The notes below the pieces were generated by a model. That model saw only the letters and a program-made list of their open reading frames with translations, was not told where the DNA came from and did no database searches. Shown piece by piece: positions 51,239 to 59,251 of a DNA stretch of 64,000 nt. The DNA comes from Streptomyces sp. T12 (lineage in GTDB: Bacteria; Actinomycetota; Actinomycetes; Streptomycetales; Streptomycetaceae), in the NCBI RefSeq assembly GCF_028736035.1, contig NZ_CP117866.1, positions 3,658,001 through 3,722,000 on the forward strand, read 5' to 3'. A program made the translations under genes and the position numbers. Position 1 is the first letter of the stretch. Every line of letters begins with the position of its first letter.

Positions 51239-52294
51239 TCAGATGCGTACGCGCAGGTAGTAGAACCGGGTCGTCTGTACGGCGTTCTGGTTGTCGTCGC
51301 TGACCAGCAGCACCTTCAAGCGCCCCTTCGAGTACCCCGTGACCTCCATGCCCTCGATGTTGTCGAGGAGCGGGTTCGGCTGCGGCTGGTTGGCGGTCGC
51401 TCCCAGTGACGGGCAGTTCACGAGGTCGGCGAGGAGCGTCTTCTTGATCAGACGTACGCCGTCCTGGCCGGTGGGGTCCGTGAGGTTCTCGATGCCGCTC
51501 GTGTCCGTCGCACGGCGCGGGTCGGCCAGGTAGAGGCGGACCGTGTTGCCGACGCCGGAGGTGAAGCCGCGCTCCAGGACGAGGAGGCGGCCGTCGGGGG
51601 TCGCCTGGACCTCGGGGACGCCGAGGCCGGTGTCGGTGCGGTAGGCGTATTGGCGGCCGAGCTCGAAGTGGCTGCCCGCCGCCCGGGTCCGCTGCCAGGT
51701 CTGGAAGCGGACGATGCCGGCGCTGTCGCCGTTCAGCGCGTACTCCATGGACGCCAGCAGGGTGCGGCCGCCGGGGAGCAGGGTCAGCCCCTCGAAGGTG
51801 CCGTTGGCGACGGCACGGCCCGCCGGGGCGACCCTCAGCGCGTCCGGCACGGGCAGGCGGTCGAGGATCTTGCCGTCGCGGGAGTAGCGGCGCACGGAGG
51901 GCTCGGTCTCGGAGGAGATCAGCCGGGTGCCGTCCCGGTCGACGACGAGGCCCTCGGAGTCGAGGGCGGCGCCGCTCTCGTCGGCGAGCGGGACGACGGC
52001 CTTCGGCGCGAGCGTCTTCGAGTCCAGGCCGAACAGGGAGGAGCGGTCGGAGACGGCCGCGAGCGATCCGTCGCGGTGGTCCACCGCGAGCGCGGAGAAG
52101 TTGCCGACGAAGATGCCGTCGTACGTCGTCTTGTCGAGCGCGTCGGAGAAGCGGTCGAGGGAGACGGAGGGCGAGCAGACGTGGCTGTCCTGCGAGTCGG
52201 CGTGGGCGTTCGCCGGGACGGTGGCCGTGGCGGTCAGGCAGGTGGCCGCCGCCAGGCCCGCGGTAGCGGTGGCGAGTACGGTTCTCAGGCGCAT
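51239..52294 (-). CDS. Exported phytase-like domain esterase/phosphatase
   Basis: A 351-residue secreted protein. The signal is RLRTVLATATAGLAAATCLTATATVPANAHA. The mature part is a beta-propeller of the phytase-like (esterase-like activity of phytase) family, with YDGIFVGNFSALAVDHRDGSLAAVSDRSSLF, GAALDSEGLVVDRDGTRLISSETEPSVRRYSRDG, NGTFEGLTLLPGGRTLLASMEYAL and LDNIEGMEVTGYSKGRLKVLLVSDDNQ. Substrate is unknown. Phosphate scavenging is possible. ATG 52294 gives the better signal peptide. GTG 52303 is in frame. Confidence 0.85.
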   Translation of the reverse strand: MRLRTVLATATAGLAAATCLTATATVPANAHADSQDSHVCSPSVSLDRFSDALDKTTYDGIFVGNFSALAVDHRDGSLAAVSDRSSLFGLDSKTLAPKAVVPLADESGAALDSEGLVVDRDGTRLISSETEPSVRRYSRDGKILDRLPVPDALRVAPAGRAVANGTFEGLTLLPGGRTLLASMEYALNGDSAGIVRFQTWQRTRAAGSHFELGRQYAYRTDTGLGVPEVQATPDGRLLVLERGFTSGVGNTVRLYLADPRRATDTSGIENLTDPTGQDGVRLIKKTLLADLVNCPSLGATANQPQPNPLLDNIEGMEVTGYSKGRLKVLLVSDDNQNAVQTTRFYYLRVRI

Positions 52295-52347
52295 GGGGGT
52301 CACCGTAGGGCGGGTGGGTGACGCGAGGTAGGCCGCCGCGTTAAGGG

Positions 52348-53229
52348 TCAGCTCGCCGCCAGGTCCTTGTGGATGACCTTGGCGACCCCCTGAATGGTCG
52401 CGATGCCGTAGTTCATGGTGCTGTTGCCGTGCGTGAGCACCGTGATCATGTAGTCGTGGCCGCCGCCCTTGAACGCGCCGACGCTGTGCACCCGCCAGCC
52501 GTAGGTGGCGCGCTGCAGCCAGCCGTTCTTGACCGCCACCGAGACACCGGACGGCACTCCGTACGGCGTCCCCCAGCGCTGCGAGGAGACCACCTGGCCC
52601 ATCAGCTTCAGGATGTAGGCACGGGAGTTGTCGCTGAGCACCGTGTTCTTGGCGGTGATGAGCTTGAGCAGCTTCTGCTCGTCGGTGACGGTGATCTGGG
52701 TCAGGCCCCAGTAGCCGTTCGCGCCGGGCTTGGTCTGGGTCATGCCGGCGGCGGTGAGAAACCCCTTGATCTTCGTCAGGCCGAGCTGCCTCCAGAGCGT
52801 GCTGGTCGCCGCGTTGTCCGACTTGGTGATCATGGCCTTGGCGAGGGACGTCTCACGGTCGGTCAGATACCGGTTGTGCTTCTTCGCGTCCCACAGCAGC
52901 GCGGCGAGGACGGTGACCTTGACGACGCTGGCGGAGTCGTAGGCACTGGAGGCCCGCAGGGCGCAGGTGGTGTTGGTGGAACGGTCGTAGAGGCCGACCG
53001 CGATGGTGCCCCTGCGGTTGGCCAGGGCTGCGGTGATGTCCCTCTTCAGCTTGTCGGCGAGGCCGGCCTTGGCGGACGTGCAGCTGACGGTGGGCGTGGT
53101 CGCCGCGGCGGCGGGCGTTGCGGCGGCGACGGCCGGTATGAGCACTCCGGCACCGACGCCTGCGGCGACGAGCGCTCTCGCCCGCCTGGAAACGCCTCGT
53201 GAGTTCTCGCTCGATGTCCCGTGAATCAT
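52348..53229 (-). CDS. Exported class A beta-lactamase-like serine hydrolase
   Basis: A 293-residue exported protein. SRRARALVAAGVGAGVLIPAVAAATPAAAA is the signal, with a twin-arginine-like start. The catalytic core shows S101-V-V-K104 (DSASVVK), a KSDNAATS loop (SDN motif) and VKNGW in place of KTG. The Glu166 region is not evident, so it may be a penicillin-interacting or carboxypeptidase-like protein rather than a true beta-lactamase. AAGAGGGC precedes ATG 53229. Divergent from the nucleotidyltransferase gene. Confidence 0.82.
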   Translation of the reverse strand: MIHGTSSENSRGVSRRARALVAAGVGAGVLIPAVAAATPAAAATTPTVSCTSAKAGLADKLKRDITAALANRRGTIAVGLYDRSTNTTCALRASSAYDSASVVKVTVLAALLWDAKKHNRYLTDRETSLAKAMITKSDNAATSTLWRQLGLTKIKGFLTAAGMTQTKPGANGYWGLTQITVTDEQKLLKLITAKNTVLSDNSRAYILKLMGQVVSSQRWGTPYGVPSGVSVAVKNGWLQRATYGWRVHSVGAFKGGGHDYMITVLTHGNSTMNYGIATIQGVAKVIHKDLAAS

Positions 53230-53289
53230 GCCCTCTTGACTCACGAGGCCGACCGAAAGGTTGTACGCGCTTGAAAGGTTGTGAGAGTG

Positions 53290-53781
53290 ATGACTGCCGA
53301 CGACGTGTTGACCGCCCTGGCCTTGCTGCGCGAGGCGAGGACCGACGTCTGGATCGGCGGCGGCTGGGGCATCGACGCCCTGCTCGGCGAGCGGACCCGC
53401 GACCATCGCGACCTGGACCTGATGCACCGCCAGGATCAGGAGGCCGCGGTGGTGAGGGCCCTGGCGGACGCGGGTTTCGCGGAGACCGTGGATTGGCGTC
53501 CCGTCCGCTTCGTGGTCACGGCGCCGGACGGGCGGGAGATCGACCTGCACCCGCTGGCCTTCGCCGGGGACGGCTCCGCGGTGCAGGCGTCACTGGAGCC
53601 GTCGCGTCCGTTCGTCTACCCCGCGTCGGCCTTCGTGACGGGCGAGATCGGCGGGAGGCCGGTCCCGTGCCTGTCCGCCGAGCAGCAGGTCTACTTCCAT
53701 CAGGGGTACGAGCCTTCCGGCCGCGACCGGCACGACATGGCACAGCTGCGCCGCGCTTTCGGGATCGCCACGCACTTCTGA
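53290..53781 (+). CDS. Nucleotidyltransferase of the aminoglycoside/lincosamide type
   Basis: A 163-residue protein with a minimal nucleotidyltransferase fold. VWIGGGWGIDALLGERTRDHRDLDLM carries the G-G-x-G-x-D and D-x-D metal-binding pattern of LinA/AadB-like enzymes, and FVVTAPDGREIDLHPLAF supplies the third carboxylate. It could adenylylate a small hydroxylated compound. Actual drug resistance cannot be claimed from sequence. A direct repeat GAAAGGTTGT (53255-53264 and 53273-53282) lies just upstream. Start ATG 53290 versus GTG 53281 is undecided. Confidence 0.82.
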   Translation: MTADDVLTALALLREARTDVWIGGGWGIDALLGERTRDHRDLDLMHRQDQEAAVVRALADAGFAETVDWRPVRFVVTAPDGREIDLHPLAFAGDGSAVQASLEPSRPFVYPASAFVTGEIGGRPVPCLSAEQQVYFHQGYEPSGRDRHDMAQLRRAFGIATHF

Positions 53782-53793
53782 TCCCTGGCTGCA

Positions 53794-54087
53794 TTACTCC
53801 GGAAGCCGTGCGCCCCGGCTCTCCGCGATGCGGCGGACATCGGTCAGCGCCTCGCTCATCCGGGCGAGCAGGAACCGGAGCTGCGCGGGCGTCACCCGGC
53901 GGTCGGTGAGCATGTCGGCCACGTGATCGAGGAGGTCGTCGGCCATGTCGAGTTGCACGCTCTCGACGGTGTCGGCCACGCGGGAGACATGGCCGGTACC
54001 GTCGCTGACGAGGTAACAGGGCTTGCCCTCCGACCCGGTCCAGGGCAGCAGCCGCGCGCCGCCCACGCCGTTCATCTCTCCCGTCAC
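53794..54087 (-). CDS. Small protein of the WhiJ-like locus
   Basis: A 97-residue cytosolic protein, not recognised by name. GARLLPWTGSEGKPCYLVSDGTGHVSRVADTVESVQLDMADDLLDHVADML and ALTDVRRIAESRGARL suggest a small mixed alpha/beta fold. Similar short genes commonly accompany XRE/DUF397 pairs in Streptomyces. GTG 54087 overlaps the stop of the upstream small gene (GTGA), with GGGGG seven nt before. ATG 54075 is an alternative. Confidence 0.65.
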   Translation of the reverse strand: MTGEMNGVGGARLLPWTGSEGKPCYLVSDGTGHVSRVADTVESVQLDMADDLLDHVADMLTDRRVTPAQLRFLLARMSEALTDVRRIAESRGARLPE

Positions 54088-54317
54088 TTGGTGCCCCCCA
54101 CGACCACTGACGGCATGCCGCACGATCCGATGCCGATCCCGAGTACGACGGCCGGACGTGTCTCCTGCCGGGGTCGAGAACCGGCGTGAAAGACGGTCGG
54201 CCCGTCCGGGTACGGGGTCTGGCCATATGCGGAATTGAGGCACCTGCACGCTCGATCACGCCGTAGCAGTGATGCGAAGAGACGGGCGATGAAGAGACGG
54301 GCGATGCGTTGGCGCAT
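54084..54317 (-). CDS. Small arginine-rich protein coupled to the WhiJ-like locus
   Basis: A 77-residue protein. The N-terminus MRQRIARLFIARLFASLLRRDRACR is an amphipathic Arg/Leu-rich helix, and the rest is Pro/Gly-rich. GGAG lies 8 nt before ATG 54317 and the stop overlaps the next start as GTGA, which is the main reason to believe it is a gene. A perfect 15-bp tandem repeat inside it duplicates the residues IARLF. Confidence 0.5.
   Translation of the reverse strand: MRQRIARLFIARLFASLLRRDRACRCLNSAYGQTPYPDGPTVFHAGSRPRQETRPAVVLGIGIGSCGMPSVVVGGTK
54276..54305 (-). repeat. 15-bp perfect tandem duplication
   Basis: GAAGAGACGGGCGAT occurs at 54276-54290 and 54291-54305 without mismatch. On the minus strand it lies in frame within the small Arg-rich ORF and duplicates five residues. 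Confidence 0.9.
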
Positions 54318-54370
54318 GTCGTGAACTCCGTGTCCAATCCACTCGATGTATCGCGTTGTGTAGCGATCCA

Positions 54371-54400
54371 CTCACAGAGTGAGACGTCGCGGTCTAGGCT
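54371..54400 (+). promoter_or_regulatory. Promoter and palindromic operator of the XRE regulator
   Basis: CTCAC-AGA-GTGAG (54371-54383) is a perfect 5-bp inverted repeat at the -35 position of a -10-like TAGGCT (54395-54400). A second pair ATCGC/GCGAT lies at 54350-54367. Both sit between the divergent small genes and the XRE regulator, which probably binds them. Confidence 0.5.
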
Positions 54401-54448
54401 CGCCAGAGGGGTCAGTGTGACCAGGCATTCGTCGCAAGGGAGTTGGCC

Positions 54449-55243
54449 ATGAGCAACACGTACGGTGACTGGCTCAGGCAGCAGCGTGAGACGGCGGGGC
54501 TGACGCAGCAGCAACTGGCCGACCGGGCGATCATGACGCGTTCGCACATCGCGCACATCGAGGCGGGGCGGCGGGTGCCGTCGAAGGAGGATGCTCGGCG
54601 GCTGGACAGGGCGCTGGGTACGGGGAATGTGCTGAGCAGCTTTCTGCCGCAGGATGACGAGGCGGTCGCCGACTACTTCGAGGCGATGCTCGTACTCGAA
54701 CAGCAGGCAGTGACGATCCGGGAGTTCGGCCTGACGTACTTTCCGGGCATCCTCCAGACGAAGGGGTACGCAACTGCGGTCCTGGGCTCGGCGTTCCCTC
54801 CGGTGAGTCAGGAGGAGTGTGACAGGCGCGTTGTCACACGCCTTGAGCGGGCGAAGATTCTCGAAGACCCGGTGACGCCCGTGGTGTGGGCGCTGCTGGA
54901 CGAGACACTGTTGCGACGCCCTGTAGGCAGCTGGAACGTCATGGCGGAGCAGGTCATGCACGTAGTTCGTCTCGCGGAGACTGGACGCATCCGCGCGCAT
55001 GTGATGCCGTTCGGTGTGGGCCTGCATCCGATGATGCAGAGCATGCTCACGCTGATGTGGTTCGAGGACCAGCCACCTCTGGCGTACACGGAGGGACAGC
55101 GGTTGGGGAAGGTGCACGACTCCCCGTCCGTGGTCCGCGAGTTGCAGAGCCGATACGATCTTGCGCTCAGCGACGCGCTGCCGTTGAAGGAGTCACTGGC
55201 CCTGCTGAGGGCAACAGCGAAGGACTACGGACACCATGACTGA
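54449..55243 (+). CDS. XRE family regulator with DUF5753 (WhiJ-like)
   Basis: A 264-residue regulator. The HTH (about residues 5-62) reads YGDWLRQQRETAGLTQQQLADRAIMTRSHIAHIEAGRRVPS. The C-terminal DUF5753 domain includes ALVLEQQAVTIREFGLTYFPGILQT-type sequence (here MLVLEQQAVTIREF, LTYFPGILQTKGYA), ALLDETLLRRPVGS and HVMPFGVG. Such proteins pair with DUF397 partners and influence development and antibiotic production in Streptomyces. AAGGGAG lies 6 nt before ATG 54449. The end overlaps the DUF397 gene by 8 bp. Confidence 0.95.
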   Translation: MSNTYGDWLRQQRETAGLTQQQLADRAIMTRSHIAHIEAGRRVPSKEDARRLDRALGTGNVLSSFLPQDDEAVADYFEAMLVLEQQAVTIREFGLTYFPGILQTKGYATAVLGSAFPPVSQEECDRRVVTRLERAKILEDPVTPVVWALLDETLLRRPVGSWNVMAEQVMHVVRLAETGRIRAHVMPFGVGLHPMMQSMLTLMWFEDQPPLAYTEGQRLGKVHDSPSVVRELQSRYDLALSDALPLKESLALLRATAKDYGHHD

Positions 55244-55451
55244 CCGAACCATCTCGAACGCTTCTACGCTTAGCGGCTGGCGCAAGTCGTCTTACAGCGG
55301 GAACGAAGCTGGCAGCTGCCTCGAAGTCCTCGACAACCACCCCTCAGGCGTCCCGGTCCGCGACTCCAAAGTCCCCCACGGCCCGGCACTGATCTTCTCC
55401 GCCGCCAACTGGTCGGCTTTCGTCGCTGCCGTCAAGGAATCACAGCCCTGA
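55236..55451 (+). CDS. DUF397 domain protein
   Basis: A 71-residue DUF397 protein. SGWRKSSYSGNEAGSCLEVLDN is the family signature, followed by VPVRDSKVPHGPALIFSAANWSAFVAAVK. DUF397 proteins act as small partners, likely antagonists or ligands, of the XRE/DUF5753 regulator encoded just upstream with an 8-bp overlap. Confidence 0.95.
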   Translation: MTDRTISNASTLSGWRKSSYSGNEAGSCLEVLDNHPSGVPVRDSKVPHGPALIFSAANWSAFVAAVKESQP

Positions 55452-55610
55452 CCGCGGCAAATCGCCAACCCCCGCTGCGGCGGGCATGTCGAGGGCCTTC
55501 GCGAACTCCTCGCGGATGCGAACGGCTACGGCCTGTTTGGATCGGTAGCGCATGTCGACCACGAGCATGCCCTCGTGATCGCCCGACTGTCGCTTATCGC
55601 GTCGGACATC
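55440..55610 (-). pseudogene. Coding-like relic beyond the DUF397 gene
   Basis: On the minus strand a frame ending at 55440 shows fairly strong third-position G/C and the sequence MLVVDMRYRSKQAVAVRIREEFAKALD before a stop. It lacks a plausible complete gene and overlaps the end of DUF397. It may be the remnant of a larger gene or a short uncharacterised one. I do not recognise it. Confidence 0.2.
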
Positions 55611-55716
55611 CACGGAACGGGTCGGGAGGTGGCGAGGTGTCAAGGAGGTCAGTCCCCGCCAGCAGCGTCGACGCACGCCAGCGCACCAGTCCCGCCACCG
55701 CCCGAACAGCCGGCAA

Positions 55717-56121
55717 TCAGTACTCGATCTGCCCCATGAAGTTGTCTTCGCCGTCCACCTCGAAGGTGCTCTCGTACTGACGGGTGTTCCAGTAGAAGCA
55801 GCCGGAGGAGAAGCCCATGGACTTCTTGCCGCTGTCCTTGCCGGCCACGTACTTCTCACCCCGTTCGGCGCCGCCGCCGCCCTGGTTGGCGGAGGCTATG
55901 TGGCGCGTGCCGTCACCGTCAGGCCACTTGTCGAGGTAGAACCTCACCGGATCCGTAGCGCACCGCCGGTTGCTGTAGTGCGACCAATCGTCGTCGTACA
56001 ACAGCCCGGAGAATCGCTCCACGGTCAGCGCCGCGGACGCTGGGGAGGAGGTCAGCACAACGGCAGTGAGGGCGCAGACGGCCCCTGTGACCAGTCGGCC
56101 GGTTACTGTCTTGGCTCGCAT
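55717..56121 (-). CDS. Secreted two-cysteine protein, paralog A
   Basis: A 134-residue exported protein. The signal is KTVTGRLVTGAVCALTAVVLTSSPASA. The mature part shares with the protein at 59252-59644 the blocks YDDDWSHYSNRRC, ANQGGGG, KSMGFSSGCFYWNTRQ and MGQIEY, with exactly two conserved cysteines likely joined by a disulfide. No known family comes to mind. It is the last gene of the MacAB-type operon, 37 bp after the permease. ATG 56121 gives a clean signal peptide. Confidence 0.8.
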   Translation of the reverse strand: MRAKTVTGRLVTGAVCALTAVVLTSSPASAALTVERFSGLLYDDDWSHYSNRRCATDPVRFYLDKWPDGDGTRHIASANQGGGGAERGEKYVAGKDSGKKSMGFSSGCFYWNTRQYESTFEVDGEDNFMGQIEY

Positions 56122-56157
56122 ATATTCAAATCTCTCGCTTCCGGGCACGACTCGCCA

Positions 56158-57351
56158 TCACGTGCGAATCGCGCGAATGATGTCCAGCCGTGCGGCACGC
56201 AGGGCCGGTACCAACGCCGAGAAGACGCCGATGAAAATGGCGGCCGTACTTCCGATGAGGGCCGCCGTGACGGGGAACTGAATTCCGCCGGAGAAGTCCG
56301 GCACCATGAACAGGGCGGCGTTGAATACACCTGCCGACAGGAGCGTGCCGAGCAGGGACGAGACCGCCGTAAGGATGACGGATTCCCACAGGATGATGGC
56401 GAAGATGTGGGACTGGGACGCACCGAACGCGCGGCGCACTCCAAACTCGTGGACGCGCGACTGTATTTGCGACAGCGTCAGGTTCATCAGGCCGATTCCG
56501 CCCGTGACGAGCGAGATTCCCGCAATGGCTCCGAGTACAGCCTGCAGGAGTTTGAGAATTCGCTCATACGCGGAGAAATCGTCCACCCGCTGGACGCGTT
56601 CGCTGCCCGTAAGGCCCGCCGATGCCAGGTGGTGCAGGACAGCGGAGGTCACGTACTCGGCCTCCGACGGCGCGATGGTCAGGAGGATCTCAGCCGTCTC
56701 GGGAGCCGTGGACTCCGAGTACCACTTCCGCAGCGACCGGATGTCCGTGTAGGCGACCGGCTCGTTGCGGGAGTCGTCGACAATGCCGAGGACGATTCCC
56801 CGGGTCTGGGTGTCCGCCTCGATCGACAGGCGGGAGCCCAGAGCCTTGTGGTCGACACCGAAGTGTTCGGCCGCTTCGGCGTTGAGGTAGAGCGGCGGAG
56901 CCCAAGGCTCCGCCTTCCCTTCCGGGAGCCACTGCCCGGCGACGAGGTCCATGCGCTTAACGGCCCCGTAGGCCGCGTCGACACCCATGACCGTCACGCC
57001 GAGCGGTGGGACCGGAGAGGACGACACCGCACCGAGTTGCGCCTGGCGCGCCTCCACACGGGATAGCGCCCGCACCCCCAGCTGCCTGATCCACGCCGCG
57101 TTGCCGTCCACCGACGACCGGGACGCGGTCTGCTCTCCGTCCGCCGTCAGATGGACCGAGAGGGTCGCGGGACGGCCGACCGTGCGCTCCACCTGCTCCT
57201 GGACGGCAGCCCGTCCGAGGTCTCCCATGGCGACGACGGCCACCAGGGCCGCCACTCCGATCACCACGCTCAGCCCCGCGAGGAGCGAACGCACCCGGTG
57301 CACCCGCAACTCCTGCCAGGCGGAGGAGAGCAGGGGAAGGGCACTGTTCAC
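56158..57351 (-). CDS. MacB/FtsX-like ABC permease
   Basis: A 397-residue permease with four membrane helices. The first is VRSLLAGLSVVIGVAALVAVVAMG, then a ~220-residue extracellular MacB-type domain, then three C-terminal helices with the FtsX motif RVHEFGVRRAFGASQSHIFAIIL and VPALRAARLDIIRAIRT at the end. It pairs with the ATPase encoded just upstream (GTGA overlap) and the adaptor before that. MacB-type systems push substrates out of the periplasmic space rather than across the membrane core. Substrate is probably one of the adjacent secreted proteins or a peptide. Confidence 0.92.
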   Translation of the reverse strand: MNSALPLLSSAWQELRVHRVRSLLAGLSVVIGVAALVAVVAMGDLGRAAVQEQVERTVGRPATLSVHLTADGEQTASRSSVDGNAAWIRQLGVRALSRVEARQAQLGAVSSSPVPPLGVTVMGVDAAYGAVKRMDLVAGQWLPEGKAEPWAPPLYLNAEAAEHFGVDHKALGSRLSIEADTQTRGIVLGIVDDSRNEPVAYTDIRSLRKWYSESTAPETAEILLTIAPSEAEYVTSAVLHHLASAGLTGSERVQRVDDFSAYERILKLLQAVLGAIAGISLVTGGIGLMNLTLSQIQSRVHEFGVRRAFGASQSHIFAIILWESVILTAVSSLLGTLLSAGVFNAALFMVPDFSGGIQFPVTAALIGSTAAIFIGVFSALVPALRAARLDIIRAIRT

Positions 57352-58049
57352 CGCATCCTCCCCTCCGGCACCAGGGGCGCCAACGTTCCTTCGGTGAGCC
57401 TGAGTTGTCGTTCGGTTGCGGTGGCGTGCTGGGCATCGTGGGTCACCAGGACAAGCCCGGTCCGCTGGGAACGGGTCACGTCGAGCAGCAGGTCCATGAC
57501 GCTGCGGGCGGTCTCACCGTCCAGCGCCCCGGTGGGCTCGTCGGCGAGGACGTACCGCGGCCGGTGGACCAGCGCGCGAGCAATGGCCACTCGCTGCTGC
57601 TCACCACCGGAGAGGGTCTCCGGCACCGCGTCCTCCTTGCCTGTCAGGCCGACTCGGGCCAGCGCCTCGGCAGCCAGTTCACGGCGCTGCCGCCACAGTG
57701 CGCGGTCCCGGATGTGAGCGAGGGGCGTCCACACGTTCTCCAGCGCGGTCCGTCTGGGCAGCAGGTGGAACTGCTGGAAGATGAACGAGATGTGCCGTCC
57801 TCGGATCGTCGAGAGCTTGCGGTCGGGCAGGCCGAGCAGGCTCTGGCCGTCGAGTTCCACCCGTCCACTCGTCGGCCGGTCGAGCAGTCCCAGGATGTTC
57901 AGGAGGCTGCTCTTGCCACTGCCGGAGCGGCCCACGACGGACACTGAGTCACCTGGTGCCAGGTCGAAGTCCAGGTCCCTGATGAGATCGACGTGCCGCC
58001 CGTCGCCGAGGGGGATCGTCTTGGTGACACCCCGCAGAGACAGCGTCAC
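57348..58049 (-). CDS. MacB/LolD-type ABC transporter ATP-binding protein
   Basis: A 233-residue ATPase. Walker A is GRSGSGKSS, Q-loop FQQFHLLPRRTALENV (LolD/MacB-specific), signature LSGGEQQRVAIARAL, Walker B YVLADEPTGALD and the H-loop VLVTHDAQHA. The GTG start overlaps the adaptor stop and its own stop overlaps the permease start. It powers the permease encoded next. Confidence 0.94.
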   Translation of the reverse strand: MTLSLRGVTKTIPLGDGRHVDLIRDLDFDLAPGDSVSVVGRSGSGKSSLLNILGLLDRPTSGRVELDGQSLLGLPDRKLSTIRGRHISFIFQQFHLLPRRTALENVWTPLAHIRDRALWRQRRELAAEALARVGLTGKEDAVPETLSGGEQQRVAIARALVHRPRYVLADEPTGALDGETARSVMDLLLDVTRSQRTGLVLVTHDAQHATATERQLRLTEGTLAPLVPEGRMR

Positions 58050-58732
58050 CCGGTCTCCCCCACACCGGAGCCGACCAAGGCGTCCGCCACTGGGTCCTGC
58101 ACCTTCTCGCCGACTTCGAGTCCCTTGGTCACCTGAGCCACGACACCGTTGACGACACCGACGACGACCTGCCGCTGCTTGCGCCCGCCCTGGTCGTCAA
58201 TGACGGTGACGTGGGCCGATCCCACCGTTCCGGACAGCGCACTGACGGGAACCGTGACCGCGTCGTCGGCATGCCCGGTGGCCACCGCCACCTTGAGCGG
58301 GAGCCCAGTGAAAACCTTGACGGAAGTGGGCACGGTGCAGGTGAGCAGGACGTCACCGGAGGGGTCCGACGGGTCGGCGCCGACGGTGACGTCACCGCAG
58401 GTGAATGCCTCGGGGCCATCTACGATCTTCACCTTGGCGGTGCGTGGGGTGTCGATGAAGCGGTACAGGTGGGCCGGCGCGACAGTGGCCCGCGCGACGT
58501 GGCGTCCGGACTCCTTCGCGATCTGGCCCTCCATGGTGAGCACGCTGGTGACGTCGGCCATACGAGCCGTCACCACGGCAGGCTCGACTCGGTTTTCGCT
58601 CTGTTCCTGGACCGGTACGCTCGCCCGGCCCTGTTGGGCCGTGCCCAACAAGGCCCAGGACGCCACGCCTCCGATCACACCGAAGAGCGTGGCCACGGCG
58701 GCCGGGCCGAGGCCGATGCGCCGCAGCCTCAC
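58046..58732 (-). CDS. Membrane-fusion/adaptor-like protein (MacA/HlyD type)
   Basis: A 228-residue protein with one N-terminal helix (LGPAAVATLFGVIGGVASWALLG) and an extracellular part. The VPVSALSGTVGSAHVTVIDDQGGRKQRQVVVGVVNGVVAQVTKGLEVGEKV block is the C-terminal beta-barrel end of HlyD/MacA adaptors. It lacks the long coiled coil of Gram-negative adaptors, which fits a single-membrane cell. Two cysteines (TCGDV, LLTCTV) are present. It is coupled to the lipoprotein gene (ATGA) and to the ATPase (GTGA). Confidence 0.85.
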   Translation of the reverse strand: MRLRRIGLGPAAVATLFGVIGGVASWALLGTAQQGRASVPVQEQSENRVEPAVVTARMADVTSVLTMEGQIAKESGRHVARATVAPAHLYRFIDTPRTAKVKIVDGPEAFTCGDVTVGADPSDPSGDVLLTCTVPTSVKVFTGLPLKVAVATGHADDAVTVPVSALSGTVGSAHVTVIDDQGGRKQRQVVVGVVNGVVAQVTKGLEVGEKVQDPVADALVGSGVGETG

Positions 58733-59217
58733 TTGAAGTCGCTGCCTTCCTGCATGCCCTCGCAGTTGTCCCGGACGAATCCCTGTATTCCGCTCGGGTC
58801 ACCCAGTTCCGCCGCGTCCTCCACGGACCGCACGACTTCCCGGTACGACTTGTCGTTGGCTTCGTAGGCCGACATGTCATGCAGGACGACGAAGTGCTTC
58901 AGTGCCGTCGCCGCGGCCTTGTCGTCGGACGCTTCGGTGCGATCGAGCCAGTACGCGTACCACTCGCACTGTGCCTCGTCCAGGACGAGGGCATCGGCCG
59001 ATCCCGTCTGGTAGTGGTCGTCGTCCGAGCCCGACACCTCCGCGTTCCACTTGCCGCCGGGAGGCAGTTCGGTGTCCGCACGAAGCTTCTTCACCTCGGC
59101 GATCACCTCCTGCTTGCTCTCCCAGCCGTCGGACGCCTCAGACGTGCCGCCGCAGGCGGAGAGTGCGGGACCCATCACCAGGAGACAGGACAGGAGTACG
59201 TACTGGCGCGTTTTCAT
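58729..59217 (-). CDS. Lipoprotein in the MacAB-type operon
   Basis: A 162-residue lipoprotein (QYVLLSCLLVMGPALSAC, lipobox L-S-A-C). The mature part is acidic and helical, with VIAEVKKLRADTELPPG, ADALVLDEAQCEWYAYWLDRTEASDDKAAATALKHFVVLHD and a late DNCEGMQEG. No family is recognised. GGAG lies about 7 nt before ATG 59217 and the stop overlaps the adaptor start. It could be an immunity or accessory factor of the exporter. Confidence 0.75.
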   Translation of the reverse strand: MKTRQYVLLSCLLVMGPALSACGGTSEASDGWESKQEVIAEVKKLRADTELPPGGKWNAEVSGSDDDHYQTGSADALVLDEAQCEWYAYWLDRTEASDDKAAATALKHFVVLHDMSAYEANDKSYREVVRSVEDAAELGDPSGIQGFVRDNCEGMQEGSDFK

Positions 59218-59251
59218 TCTTGCTCCACGCTGGTCGTTCGGGCCGGGGCCG

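Noticed and set aside
52348..53229. True class A beta-lactamase call
   Set aside because: SxxK, SDN and KNG are present, but a convincing Glu166 omega loop is not visible by eye, so I kept a broader name.
54276..54305. Attachment site or iteron
   Set aside because: Only two copies of 15 bp, in frame inside a small ORF, with no integrase nearby.
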